Part shown: positions 23,400 through 36,200 of the stretch, one piece after another | Layout of the letters: each line of letters starts with the position of its first letter | Position numbering within the stretch: the first letter of the stretch is position 1 | Assembly: GCA_036785325.1 (NCBI GenBank) | Contig: JAXIVH010000021.1 | Coordinates: 2,594,636 to 2,658,635 of the forward strand | Direction: 5' to 3' | Origin: Urophycis tenuis | Taxonomy: Eukaryota > Chordata > Actinopteri > Gadiformes > Phycidae | DNA: 64,000 bases | Notes under the pieces: generated by a model | Databases searched by the model: none | What the model was told of the DNA's origin: nothing | What the model saw: only the letters and a program-made list of their open reading frames with translations | Program-made: the position numbers and the translations under genes

Positions 23400-24179
23400 A
23401 TTAGCAATTGCCTTGTTTATTGACTTGAAGGATTGAAGGGAGCAGTTCTTTTTTTTTTTAAACATTTTAATTAACAAGTGAACTTTTGGTTGACATTTTG
23501 CAAAAAAAAACACATTCTTTGCCTTTTTTTTCCTTTTGCCGAAATGTACATGCAACCAGAAAACAAAACAAGCACCATTGTGACATTCACGTTTGACGTT
23601 TGCAACATGGCATTCACGAAACAGTCGTATATTCACAGCCGAAAGCCTCTCTGGGTCTGATGAACCCCCGGGAGACGCGTGTGTTGTAACAGATGGGGGG
23701 TCCCCCCCCCCCCCCGATGTGGTCCGCTGGGCGGGAGGGAATACTGGAGACAAAGTGAAAGCTCCGCTGTAAACAAGTGAGCCTTAACGAGGCCAACGCT
23801 GGACAGGAGTGTCTCGCCTCACGCTGGAGTCCGTTAGCGCAGAAGCTGTCAGCCAATGAGAGGTAGCGCGTTCCCTCCGGGCGGTCGGACGCCGTGTTTG
23901 ACGACGGCGTTGGCGAGCGTCTCGACACAAGACGGGCGACACTTAAAGCGTCCACTACCAGACCAGGGGAACCTTCTCCTGTTCTGAGCGGGCCGCGAGT
24001 TGGACCCGCTCAGCGCCGCTACGCACACACACACCTAGTAGAGCAAAAAAAATACACAGAAGGCTGTCGCCGTTCCAAGATCTCCATGAAACATCTCTCT
24101 TTTAAAGTTCACAGAATTATGTACATCACAAAAACGTGTTTTTTCAGCGCGGGGTGTTCTCGGGATCGGCCCGACGGCG
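23400..24179. other. 3' UTR of strada (minus strand)
   Basis: The interval between the convergent 3' ends of rnf113a and strada. The strada poly(A) site is probably close to rnf113a's, because TTTATT and TTTAAT hexamers occur around 23400-23470. No coding sequence is seen. Confidence 0.5.
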
Positions 24180-27100
24180 TCAGAAGTCCCAGTCGTCCAC
24201 CTCCAGGTGGCTGAGGCCGGACTCCAGGCTGGCCAGCCCCGCGGCAGAGTCCTGGGCCTGGGAGCCCTCGAAGGAGGTGATGGGGGACACGGGCCGGAAC
24301 AGCTCAGGGAGGGCCTCCGACGGCCGCCTCTTGATCTGGGGCGACCGGGGGGACGGAAGACTGACCATGAGTGACTGAACATGGGAACTGCAGCTAATGA
24401 TGTGTTGCCATGGGAACTGCAGCTAATGATGTGTTGCGGGAGTGATGATGTGTTGTGTAAAATGTGTTCTACACACCTGTTTGAAGAAGGGATGGCCTAT
24501 GAGCGTGGTGGCAGATGGTCTGAAACAGAATGGTTTTAGGTTTTATTTTTGTACATTCTGTTTAAAACAAAAAAACAACAATCAGCAGGACTCCCATTAT
24601 TGCCTTCTTTGGCGAGGATTGCGTTCATAGATCTCCTGTATTACTGTCGCCTCCTAGTGGCTGGAAACACCATTAGCACGAGGAAGCTTTGACCGTGATC
24701 CCCATCTCTCCTGCCTGCCCTGCTATCTCCTGCCATGTGTTCCCAGGAAGCCCCCCATAGACTCCCAAAGAACCCTGCATAGACTCCCATAGAACCCTCC
24801 ATAGACTCCCAGAGAACCCTCCATAGACTCCCAGAGCCTCCCCATAGACTCCCATAGAACCCCCCATAGACTCCCAGGGCCTCCTGCGTCACGCCCGGGC
24901 TGACCTCACCTCTTCTCCGGCTCCCGCTGGAGGCAGAGCTCCACGAAGGCGTGGAAGTGCGGGGAGAGGGTGCGGCTGTAAGGGTGGCCCCCCGTGGAGG
25001 AGGCGGACGACGGCTCGCCGTTGGAGTGGCGGGCGCCGCAGGCCCCGGGGCCCTCGCAGATCCCAGAGTCGGCTCCCGAGCGTGAGGGCTTCATGGACAG
25101 CTCCTCCGGGGGGATGGTGGTGGTGTCCAGCAGGCAGGGCACCGTCCCGTTCAGCTTCTCCAGCAGCATCTGACGGAGCAGGGCGGGGGTGGGGTTAACC
25201 TACACCCTGGTGATTATTTACCACACGCACGCAACACTGCTATTGTACAGAATGAGCCCACCTGAGAACAAAAACACCTCATTATGTACAAATACAATCA
25301 TGAGAACATAATCACCACGGCGACAGAACGAAGAATGATGGAGGCCTCTGCTTACCTGTGTGGCCGGCATGTCTTTGAAGGGAACGTGTCCGTTGGCCAG
25401 CTCACAGGCCGTGATGCCCAGACTGTAGATATCTGAGCGGAAGTCGTAGCCCTGCAGGTTCTTCAGGGGGAAAACAAGCAAACACAGCAGTTAGGGGCAG
25501 CCGCGGCCTACTGGTTAGGGCTTCGGACTTGTAATCGGAGGGTTGCCGGTTCGAACCTCGACCAGTATGAACGGCTGAAGTGCCTGTGAGCAAGGCACCT
25601 AACCCCTCACTGCTCCCCGAGCGCCGCTGTTGGCAGCTCACTGCCTCAGGATTAGTGTGCTTCACCTCACTGTGTGCCTCACCATCACTGTGTGCTGAGT
25701 GTATTTCCACTAATTCACGATTGGGTTAAATGCAGAGACCAAATTTCCCTCACGGGATCAAAAGACTAATTCTTCTTCTTCAGTTCACACCATGGGTGTC
25801 ACACCTTCAACATGCTTCTTCAACCTCAGCGGCCATCTTGTCAAACATGAATGCATGCATGCTGGAGAGACGCGATGTGACCAGAACTGGGCTGTGCGGG
25901 GCGGTCCCGGTACCTGTTGCAGCACCTCCGGGCTGAGCCAGGGCAGCACCTTGACGCTGTACCGGGGGAAGTCGTGGACCACCTTGGCCCGCTGCCCGTG
26001 GCGGATGAGACTGAAGATGCTCCTCAGGCCCGACATGCACACCTGGCCGTCGGCCGCGATCAGCACGTGGCTGGCCTTCACACTCCTGGAGAAACACACG
26101 CACACACACACAGACACACAGACACACACGCATACAACCACACACACACAGAAAGACAGAGAAAGAGAGAGACAGAGACAGAGACAGAGACAGACAGACA
26201 GACAGACACACACACACACACACCGACACACACACACACAGGCTCAGACCCCTCTGCTCCTCGTGTCCCAGGCAGGGAGGCACCACTCACGTGCGTACTT
26301 ACATGCAGTGTCTTACCGGTGCACGTAGCCCATGTGGTGGATGTACTCCAGGGCTCTGAGCATGCCCAGCAGGATGTAGGCGATGGCCAGCTCGCTCATG
26401 CCGTCCATGAAGTGGGAGCTGATGAGGTCCCTGGCTGAGCCTGGAGCACGAGAGAACACAGCAACACAGCAGCAACACTGCCGTCAGTGGGATGTTGGAC
26501 GTTTCTGGTTTGTTCTTACAAAGGTGTTTTCTCTATCTCTCGAAAAAATAAATATCCCCTCGAGTGCCTTGATTTTATTGTCCTGTCCGAGCACTTTGTA
26601 GAACCTGTTTTTAGCAGGTTATTTTTAAAGTCAGTCACGGCTGCTGTGCCAGCTAGGCGTGAGCCTGCCCTTTGTAACCTTTCAGTGCAGCCGTCATGTT
26701 TGCACAAGATGTGTAGTGAAAAGGTTATCAACGGGTTGTAGGGAGAAAGGATGGCTCAAGCATCAACATAAGGCAATAAGCATGTCAACATCTGTTCCGT
26801 TGACCTGCCTCCGCGGCTAAGCCCTGCCGACCTGGCGTTTAGTGAACTAACTGATTCATCCACCCCCATCACCGGTTGGTCCAAGTGATTCCACGCAGCG
26901 GGAGGGTTGCCTCTTCCTTACCATAGGCCATGAACGGGGTGATCACCCACAGCTCGTTTTCTGCTATGAAGATGCTCCTGTAGGGCAGAATACTGGGGTG
27001 GTGGAACAGCTTGGACACCAGCAGCTCCCCCTGCAACAGACAACAGCAAGCGGAAGATGACACAACCGCGTGACATCAAGAGGGGAAATGAATGGGATGA

Positions 27101-30100
27101 TGTGTGAACGTGGCAGACTCTGCTCAGTGACTCAGAAAAGAGCTGCTCATGGGTGGGACGAGGGACCCGATGATGTAATCAGGAGAGGGAGGGGCATGGG
27201 GGGGAAGGTCTCCTACGGCCCGGTCCTTCTCTAATAGTACACTCAAAGAGAGTCACTGAATGTGTGCATGGAAGTGAGGAAGCAGAGAGGCCTCGCCTAG
27301 AACACTGTGAGGTAGTGAGACGGGTGGGGCACTGTGAGGCAGTGAGACGGGTGGAGCACTGTGAGGCAGTGAGACGGGTGGGGCACTGTGAGACAGGTGG
27401 AGCACTGTGAGGCAGTGAGACGGGTGGGGCACTGTGAGGCAGTGAGACGGGTGGAGCACTGTGAGACAGGTGGGGCACTGTGAGGCAGTGAGACGGGTGG
27501 GGCACTGTGAGGCAGTGAGAGTGACAGACCTGCAGGAAGGCCACCATGTCGTTGGTGCAGGACTCCAGGGCGATGCGACGGATAGCTACGTGTTCCCCTG
27601 TGGGCTTGTAGCGGGCCAGGTTCACGGTCATCAGGTCCTCCAGGCCCCGGCCTAGCACACGCACACACACAAATCATCTCTTCTCCATTCCATTTCAACA
27701 GTTACACTTTACGGAACAGCCGTTGACGATTCATAGTGAAACAGTGAGCCGTGACGTGTGTTTGTAGCTGTCGATGCTAAACGTAGGACCCGTGTTTCTA
27801 TGTGTGGTGCAGGGCGGGCTGCGGGCCCCCGGCTCACCGATGACGGTCAGCAGCTCGTAGGCTCCGCTGTCGGGCTGGAAGCTGGCCATGGTGTCCCAGC
27901 GGCCGAGCGAGGTCAGGCTGCCCCTGCTGTCCTCATGGGCCTGCGAGGGGGGAGAGAGAGAGAGAGATGAGCATTACAGACCTGGGGGGGGGGGGGGGGG
28001 GGGGGGGCACGCTGACAGGCAGCTCAGGACGGCATGTGACCACTACCAAAGCACGGGCTGTTCTGTGCAGACTGCTGGGGAGTAGTGCTGGGTAATATAT
28101 ATCAGCAGAGATCTCACTTGGTGATGTCACGGTGGCTAAGCGACAGTGTGGACCACTAACAGCCTGTTAACCACTGAGAGGAACTTGCCTGTGATGTGGG
28201 TATGAGTGCAAACATGAAATACGGGACTATATGTACAGTGTATGACTGAATACAGAACAGGAAGCAGAGCTAATGATTTACAGAGCAGGTGTGATGATTT
28301 AACTGCAAAGCTTCATTTCAATAAAAACGAGTAGCAATAAAAACACCTAGTGTCATCTCACTATGACGATATTACGTGTATATATTTCCCAGCAGTACTT
28401 CACGGGGCATGACAAATAGAATCTCAATCCTATGTTACCTGAAAACATTCAGTCGATGTCCAATATAACATGCAGGTTCAATGGCATTTGACAACATGGA
28501 AACGTGTGTGTGTGTGTGTGCGTGCGTGCGTGCGTGTGTGTGTGTGCGTTTGCGTGTGTGTCCGTGTGTGAGAGACAGTGCGCTTTCCAGGGACACAACA
28601 ACACAGTGTTAACAGTGTTAACACAAAACTGTAGTGGGACATCAAACCACGACTGACAAACTGCATCACATACGATAAAAACGACAGAAGGCTGTTATGA
28701 AGAGTGTCAGCAGCACTGTCTCTGAGTAGGACTGGAGGTGCAGTGGTGGAGCTGCAGATGACCTACGTTTCACATACGTTCATACGGGGATCTTAGGATT
28801 ACTGAGAGTGCCAAGTTTGCATTTGGTTTTGCTGTTCTTTGTTTGACTCGCTGATTTGTTTGACTCACTGCAGAACCTCTCGGTGAAACCAAAACCTTGG
28901 ACCATTCAAGACACATGGGCTACGAAATGCACACAACGCGATGAGTCTATCAGCCCTGAAATACACTCTCTCTTTAACAGGCTGTATATGATAAATACAC
29001 TGTGTAGAATACAGAGCATTATCATCACCAACACAAGCAGTCTGTACCTATTCTTCCTTAATCTATTCTATTCTATACCGCGGCTAAAGACTGGTCTGAA
29101 CAGCACTGGGTGGAGCTGACAGAGGTTGCTGCTCTCTGCTGGAACACAGTGAAACACGAGCCCTCTGAAGTTCACTGGACTGCGGCGTCCCAGTATAATC
29201 GACAAGACTACAGTGTTCAGACACCAGAATTATTAATGAGGAGAATCACGCGTTGCTGTGTCACTTATGAGTCGGAAAACACTTGGCCATCCTGATCTCA
29301 AGAGAACTCCTTCGCCATACGCTATGACGAACAGCGGTATTTAAGGTAGGGGTTGTACCCTGTAAGGGGTGGAGCCCTGTAAGGGGTTGAGCCCTGTAAG
29401 GGGTTGTACCCTGTCCTCTCAGGTGAGACCCAGCGTCAGGTGAGGGGGAGGAAGGCCTCAGGACTTCAGTTAGAGACACGTGGACCACGGCGTCACTCAA
29501 GACGGCACATGAAGCAGCAAGCTCTCGTTAGAAAAGAGCCAATCGTGACCTGCTTCCATTTAGTGTCATCATACCTCAATGAAGCAGACATTTCAACAGC
29601 TGGATCGTTCATAACAGTGCAATGTGTGCATGCGCTGTGATCCTTACATTGTGGTCGATATGTCTTGCCATTCTAACCAGTACAGCCAAAGCCCTGCTCA
29701 TAGCTAAATAAACGGTAACGAGTTACGACAACGTATTGTCTATCCCCAGGGATCCATCACTGTCATTGCCGGCATCTTGCGCCACATTCCCCCCATTTCC
29801 GCATCTGGCCAATCGGAAGTCTCCCTAAATGAAGAGGCGGGACTTCCTCCTCAGGACTTGGCCTTAGTCAGAAGCTCATGCATGAAAGTGCCACAGCTTT
29901 GGGAATGGTGAGTCGGACCACATACACGACACACAGACGCGCACGTCAGTGCACATACAATGATCACACCGCGCGGTTGGCACACATTCACGCATGCACA
30001 TGGGAGAAGGGCGGGGGAGCAGTGGCCGCAGAGCCACACTTACTTTCCTGAGGGAGAATCCCTGAGCTTGCTCTGGGACAGAAAAGCCCACATCAATAAC

Positions 30101-31637
30101 ATCACAACACCCAACAAATAAAACAAACAGGGAGAGTTTTTGTTTAGCTTCAGGGAGTGTCTACGAGAGGGCAACTACAGCTTCCTTGCACAAGCAGGAT
30201 TACATCGGGATGCTTTTAGAAAACACAACATCTCTCGGGGTGAAAGCAGACAATAGCGAGAGTTTGCCAACAACTGTGAAATTAAAGTGGACACTTGTTT
30301 GTTTGTTACGGATTGCAGCACACCGTTGCAGCCATGGCTTAGCTGCGGCTATGAAATTAATTACATCTGCAGACCCAAGTAATGTAAATGATTACTTTGC
30401 TAAACATCTCGATTCATGTCGTTTTTCTGATTCGGTATGATGCAATGAAATGGACAGAGCGTAGCCTCGACATGAATCAGAACTGCTTTGCAACACGCAG
30501 CGAGTGCCATTACAGATTAGTGGGGGGAGATGGAAATGAGGCAAAGCTTGCACAAAGAATATATCAGGCCAAGACTCTTTGAGACACCTAACCTCAGGGG
30601 AGCTCTGCAACTAAATGTCCCCTTAAGTGTTACTATATTCATTTCCCCATCATTTGTTTTGGTATAAAAATACTACGTGTATAATTTGTTGTGTACAAAA
30701 AGGTCTACAGCATATACTACAAAAAATATATACATATATTAATCATAATTCCAACTTTAATGAGATCTCCTTGGACACCCATTCATATTCATTGCATTTC
30801 CCCAGACACCAAACAGTTCTAGGGAGGGTACTGTATCAAATATTGTGGATTCATAATTATTAGTATACATGATTATGTATAATTACCATTACATTAGTGT
30901 GGAAATAAATGCACCCAAAAAAAGACAGAAATGTGCAAAGCCAATGCAGGTGTGGCAATGAGACTTCAGCACATGCCATCAATTGAACCACAACCTCTGG
31001 GGGAAACATTACCCACAGCAAGCAAAGGAGGGGAAAAAGCAGCCACACGTGTGAGCCCAGATTTCCCCCGGTACTGCAAGACACACCAGAGGAAATAAAA
31101 CTGCTCCAGCCAAAACACTTGCAATAGAATTCGTGTTAAAGGGCAAAGAAAAGCATCATACTTTTTAAATAATTTTTTGTTAAGTTAGAGCACTCTCAAG
31201 TAAATGTGTATTTTACGTACATTTGGTGGTTATAATACAACTCATTGTGGCAGTAGATTGTAACCTGGCTTGCATTGAAACCTCACCTCCAAACAACTCC
31301 AAATCCCTCAGGCTCTCCACACTCAATTTTTCTGTTACCCAACGCTGACAGACAGACAGAAGGTGAATAGCACATATGGAAAAAGAGAGAAAATACAAAG
31401 TACAATGAGGAAAGGCCGCACACACCATTGCCACATTTGAAACCCTGCTCCAAAGAACACACAGCTTGGCTTTCCCATAGTTTTTAAAAGGATGAAGTAA
31501 CATCAAATGTAAATAACCTGGTGAAGATACCAGTGGTTTGAGTGAGATGGCGAGAAATGCTTTACTGAAGCATGAGAGTAGGAAATAATTTCTTCGTTGA
31601 CAAGCAATATTCCAGAATAACTTACAAGAAAAGACAT
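24180..31637 (-). CDS. strada: STRADA, STE20-related pseudokinase adaptor alpha
   Basis: Twelve minus-strand coding exons: 31637-31626, 31344-31287, 30072-30044, 27940-27838, 27651-27530, 27030-26922, 26440-26317, 26085-25914, 25460-25356, 25169-24910, 24519-24477 and 24335-24180. Phases agree and give 430 residues (human 431). It starts MSFLRWVTEK and reads SLRDLELFGEQ. The pseudokinase domain (about 58-375) lacks catalytic residues: the usual VAIK lysine site reads AIRRI, the catalytic loop reads YVHRSVKAS, and DFG is replaced by GLR (SGLRSIFSL). HDFPRYSVKVLPWLSPEVLQ and DIYSLGITACELANGHVPF are typical of STRAD. The C-terminus is DDWDF, where mammals have WEF for binding MO25. STRADA forms the LKB1-MO25-STRAD complex and activates LKB1 in the cytoplasm. 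The gene is divergent from ddx42. Confidence 0.96.
24745..24880. repeat. 22-bp minisatellite in a strada intron
   Basis: About six copies of CCATAGACTCCCAGAGAACC-like units. They lie just beyond the donor of the exon ending at 24910, and minus-strand frames read it as Gly-Ser-Leu-Trp repeats. Confidence 0.85.
25485..25765 (+). mobile_element. tRNA-derived SINE in a strada intron
   Basis: The head reads GGCAGCCGCGGCCTACTGG, with A-box-like TACTGGTTAGGGC and B box GGTTCGAAC. A body with GCAAGGCACCTAACCCCTCA follows, and the tail has TTAAATGCAGAGACCAAATT, ending in TTC repeats. It is complete and antisense to strada. Confidence 0.85.
26093..26242. repeat. Compound (CA)n/(GA)n/(CAGA)n array
   Basis: Starts about 8 bases upstream of the acceptor of the strada exon 26085-25914, so it occupies that intron's polypyrimidine and branch region. 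Confidence 0.9.
26441..26921. other. strada intron
   Basis: Unique sequence without recognised elements. Confidence 0.5.
27300..27520. repeat. 27-bp minisatellite in a strada intron
   Basis: About nine units of ACTGTGAGGCAGTGAGACGG plus GTGGGGC or GTGGAGC, two of them with the GGCAGTG part deleted. It begins about 10 bases inside the intron after the exon ending at 27530. Confidence 0.92.
27984..28007. repeat. Run of about 24 G
   Basis: G homopolymer in the strada intron upstream of the exon at 27940. Its length is probably not reliable. Confidence 0.9.
28008..30043. other. strada intron between the 29-nt exon and the pseudokinase exons
   Basis: Contains a (GT)n with GCGT variants at 28503-28570 and a short TGTAAGGGGT repeat near 29365-29410. 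No further exon is supported by family similarity. Confidence 0.5.
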
Positions 31638-31689
31638 GGATCCGGTTGACTGTGAAACCTATAGTTTCAAAAACTCATCCGGAGAAAAT

Positions 31690-32566
31690 CTGCAGAGAAA
31701 AGTATAACCACCATGAAACGCAAAAGTAGTTTTTGTTTAGTTCAGTCAGACTGTAAGCTTGCACAATAAAGCCTTCATAAGATGAGATAGCTGACACTGA
31801 AAAGCATCATTGTTACTGTGAAGAAATATGTTGGGACTATTGGGAACGGGTCACAATGTATTCAGAGTTCACATATAAATTGAAACCCGTCAGTTTGCCG
31901 ATATCACTAATTACAATCTAATTACATTCCAGATGGTTTAAGGGCCTGTACAAGACAAGACCTATCAGTGAACACCTCCATCTTGGAAGCATAGGAACGT
32001 TAGAATGTTATTGTTATTGTAGTCTAGTAATCAATCGTGAAATGAGGTGTTATTCTCTAGAAATTGTTGCGTTTCAAAGTGACAGTGTTTCTCATACGAG
32101 AAACGGCAAAACAAAGTTTCATCAGCCTAGGTGACGGTATATATGTGTTGATTTAGGATTTGACAGTACTACAACTGTCTTGAGTCCTTTCAAAATGGCG
32201 GAGTGTCCCCATCAAAACCTCCCGTGATGCATTGTGGTGTACAAGCCCTGTGTGCTCATTAATGGCTTGATGGTCAATGAATGCAATACTGTTGGTCACG
32301 AACCTGACGATTCGATTAGTATCTGTTGCCCTCTTCTCGATGCTATGGTAAACATCGGATTGGTCCGAGAACCTACACACAAAGTCCCTAGAGATACAGA
32401 CAAAAACTGTTTAAATAACTTCATCAAAGGCTTAGGTCTAAAGACGTCTGACGACGACCCGCCGTGCGGGGAAAGTGCATGGCTAACGTCAACGCAAAAC
32501 GCTAGCTTGGCTATTCCAAACATATAATCAGCTGCAACGGAATTATAGCATCCATCAACTACATAC
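31690..32566. other. strada 5' intron
   Basis: Lies between the start-codon exon (31626-31689, with 5' UTR) and the presumed noncoding first exon. No coding family is seen. Confidence 0.5.
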
Positions 32567-32807
32567 CTGTGTGGTGCTATCCGTGGTGATATCTTCCCGG
32601 GTTCTCTGTATAAACGAGCGGTGGATAACAGCGCGTATGTGTGGACGGCAACACGCTCTGGAGCCGCCGTTTCTCTGGATGTGTTGACAGTCCCGGACGG
32701 GTCCGCTCTGATTGGTGTCGCGGGGGATCAACGTCATGCGCGACGTGATGACGCAGGGCTCCGTTTAGGTCGAAGTGAAATTACGTCTTTGGGGTCACAA
32801 AAAAAAG
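32567..32807. promoter_or_regulatory. Divergent promoter region of strada and ddx42
   Basis: A minus-strand donor at 32566 (CACACAG then GTATGT) marks a likely noncoding strada first exon. A plus-strand donor after 32807 (AAAAAAG then GTAAAT) marks a likely noncoding ddx42 first exon. Between them lie an inverted CCAAT box (ATTGG near 32711) and CRE/AP1-like TGATGACGC (near 32747). Start sites cannot be fixed. Confidence 0.55.
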
Positions 32808-33263
32808 GTAAATATGTACGGCCATTATTTGATATAAACACGTTTCTCACACACATTCTGCGGTAAACGGCCCTGTTTCCAGGAGGACACTCTAGGTGGG
32901 CTTTGTGTGTTAGCTTGGCTATCTTTAGCGCGCCTAGCCGTAGCACGCCCACCGTCTCCATGCTAGTCGAGATGGGCCTGCGGCCTTAATGATTAAGACG
33001 ACTCGGGTTAATCTGTGGCTGGTTTCCGCAACCTATCGTTAAGGAACGGGGTGTCTGTGCAACATCCTTACATTCAGAGCCGATCAATGAGTTTAAGCTG
33101 GACTTACGCCTGGTACTATCGGTGCAATGCTAATGGCTACGCTCTGTGATTGCTGACTGATGCTGCAGAATGACAACAGTCGTTCGTGTCGTCGATTCAA
33201 CTGCATCTCTTAAATCTGCGACCAGTTCTCATCCACTGTTGACCCTTCTTCCACAGCTTCATT
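32808..33263 (+). other. ddx42 intron 1 and 5' UTR
   Basis: The intron runs to the CCACAG acceptor at 33256; seven 5' UTR bases precede the ATG. Confidence 0.6.
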
Positions 33264-36200
33264 ATGAACTGGAATAAAGGTGGGCCAAGTGGCAAGCGAG
33301 GTTTTGGGTTCGGGGGGTTTGCTCTCGGGGGAGGAGGAGGAGGGAAGAAAGAAGAGCCTCGACTGCCCCACAATCCCCACACGTCGTTCGTCCCAGCAGG
33401 ATCCGCTGGTGGATACGGAAAAAACCAGCAGCTCCCCTCGTTTTACAAGATCGGAACAAAAAGAGCGAATTTTGACGAAGAGAATGCGTGAGTACACCAG
33501 ATTCTGCGTCTTCTTCTTTCCCCTCTAAACACCCATGTATTGGTATGAATGGTCCTCTCTGGACAAAGTTCGATTGTTTGTGTTTTTGCCGTTTCCTTCC
33601 AGGTATTTTGAAGATGACGAGGAGGAGTCCGCGAGTGGTGCTGACCTGCCGTACATCCCTGCCGAGAACTCCCCCACCAGGCAGCAGATGCAGGCTGGCG
33701 GTGGCTCAGACAGCGAGGACGACCCCCTGGATGCCTTCATGGCAGAGGTGGAGGTGAGTCGGGGCGAGGGTGGAGGTGAGTGGGGGCGAGGGCGGAGGTG
33801 GAGGTGAGTCGGGGTGAGGACAGAGGCCGAGCCCGGCTTGTGCTTTGCTTCCCGATGTCCAAACCTCAGTGGTGTTTCTCTTGTTTCAGAGCCAAGCGGC
33901 CAAAGACATGAGGAAGCTGGAAGAGAAGGAAAAGGAGAAGAACGTTGACAAGTAAGACTTTGTGATGTGGACGTGTTCCATTGTGATTGTAGGTCCTTGT
34001 GCACAATTTTGCACTCGACTTTAAATGTGCACAATGCACCCTCTTTTGCTGCAGCCACCACTTTTGTTCTTAAAATGGTTTAACGAAGGAATTATTACAA
34101 AGTCACGCATCAAGACAATGTTGGATGGCTGTGATTAACCTTCGCCTTAACAAATAATTTGGAACGGAAGTTATGGCTACAGTGGAAAAAGCTGCAAAGT
34201 GTAGGTTTAAGTAAACATCAACAATGGACAAAACTTATAAAATTCTTATTTTGGGATCCAAACGAGCCTCTCTGCATTACCGTGTCAAACTGTTGGGACG
34301 CATGCAGCGCAGCATGTACTGGGAACAATCTGGCCCCAAAACGCAATGAGTGACATTCCGTGTAAATGTACTTGTACACATTTGTGGAACAGTTGTATCA
34401 CGAGACAAAGTAGCCGCAGTGCTGAGTGGCTGCTGGGTGCCGTGGGTGTCTGAACAGGTCGCAGGGATGGTTTTTTTCTCCGCTTGTCTTTCCAGGGGTA
34501 TTCGCGATGACATTGAAGAAGAAGATGAACAAGTGAGTGAGCCGTCCAAAGTTCTCAACGCAACACACGTCATTTGATCAGAGGTGTCACTGTGTTTCCA
34601 GTCCCCCCCCCCCTACTGATTTCCATGTTTAGATCTACTCCTGGGGGGTCTTCCTTAGCGACAGCCTCTTAATCTTAATCTTGCTGCTGTGTATGTTACC
34701 TGCATTAGTAGACAGCGGCTCTTGAGCGTACCGATATTTATTCCTCCCTTTGTCCCAAAGCTGATTTCTGGCTGGCTGCGTGTGTGTGTGTGAGTGGTTG
34801 GCCGGTCCCTGCGTTGCGCTGAGCAGGGATCGCGGGCGTCGGCTGACGCGTGACGCTGTGCTCTGTGCAGGAAGCTTACTTCCGCTACATGGCGGAGAAC
34901 CCCACAGCGGGCCTGACCCTGGAGGACGAGGACGACAACATCGACTACGACAGCGATGGCAACCCCATCGCCCCCACCACCAAGAAGGTCATCATGCCCC
35001 TCCCGCCCATCGACCACTCGGAGGTAACCGCGAGCCCCCCCAGCACCCCCAGTCCCCCCCCTCAGCCCAGCTCCTGTGCTCTCGGAGCAGCGCTGCACCT
35101 CTGTTTACTGTCTGTCACCGTTTGTCAAAACGGACAAGATTTGTGTGAGCTGCGTTCTTCCCACGCCTTGATGATTGTATGTCCAGTGTCTGAAAGGAAT
35201 CGTGTGTCTCTTTTGTAGATTGACTATCCGCCCTTTGAGAGGAACTTCTACAACGAGCATGAGGAACTGCACAGCCTGACCGCCACCCAGGTGTTGGAGC
35301 TGAGGCACAAGCTGAACCTGCGGGTGAGTCAGGTCCTCCAGCAAACCTGGGTGACGTCCATTCATCAAGCACCCACGCTTCAGAATTTGAATATCTTTGA
35401 ATGTGCTGACGACATTTTCAGGTGTTTCTGCATCTCACCTCCGTGGCCTGTTGTTTCCAGTGTCTGTGGTGGCGTTAGGCATCACCTCCACCCTTTCTGC
35501 TCCCCCCCCCCCGTCTCCCTAGGTGTCCGGTGCAGCCCCACCCAAGCCGTCCACGAGCTTCGCTCACTTTGGGTTTGACGAGCAGCTCATGCACCAGATC
35601 CGCAGGTCGGAGTACACGCAGCCCACTCCCATTCAGTGCCAGGTACAGTGGTCACTCCCATTCAGTGCGAGGTACAGTGGTCACTCCCATTCAGTGCCAG
35701 GTACAGTGGTCACTCCCATTCAGTGCCAGGTACAGTGGTCACTCCCATTCAGTGCCAGGTACAGTGGTCACTCCCATTCAGTGCCAGGTACAGAGTCCAT
35801 CCTGTGTTCTGGGCCCGCGGTGCTCCAGAAACACCCAGTCCACATGCTTCTGAGTGTCAATGTTTGGGCCTTCCTCCAAATGATTTACTGAAACACGCTA
35901 AATGGACTCCAGCAATGAATGCAGCATATTTACGGTAACATGTTATACGTGTTTTAGGTAAGACTACAGTTGTAAAGATAGAGATTAGATGGATGAGAAG
36001 ACTTAATAAATAGCCAAAAAGCCCCCAACCCCTCTGCCTCCTTACCTCTCTCTCTTTGTTGGCCTTGAGAGAGGGGTGTTGGCCTGTGATGGAGCTGTGA
36101 TAGATCTAACCCTAACCCTAAACGTGATTGACTGACAAGATGGATTCCCCGATCCTTCAGGGGAAAGATGCCACGACTGGCCAGAAATAGCTGGGAGCGG

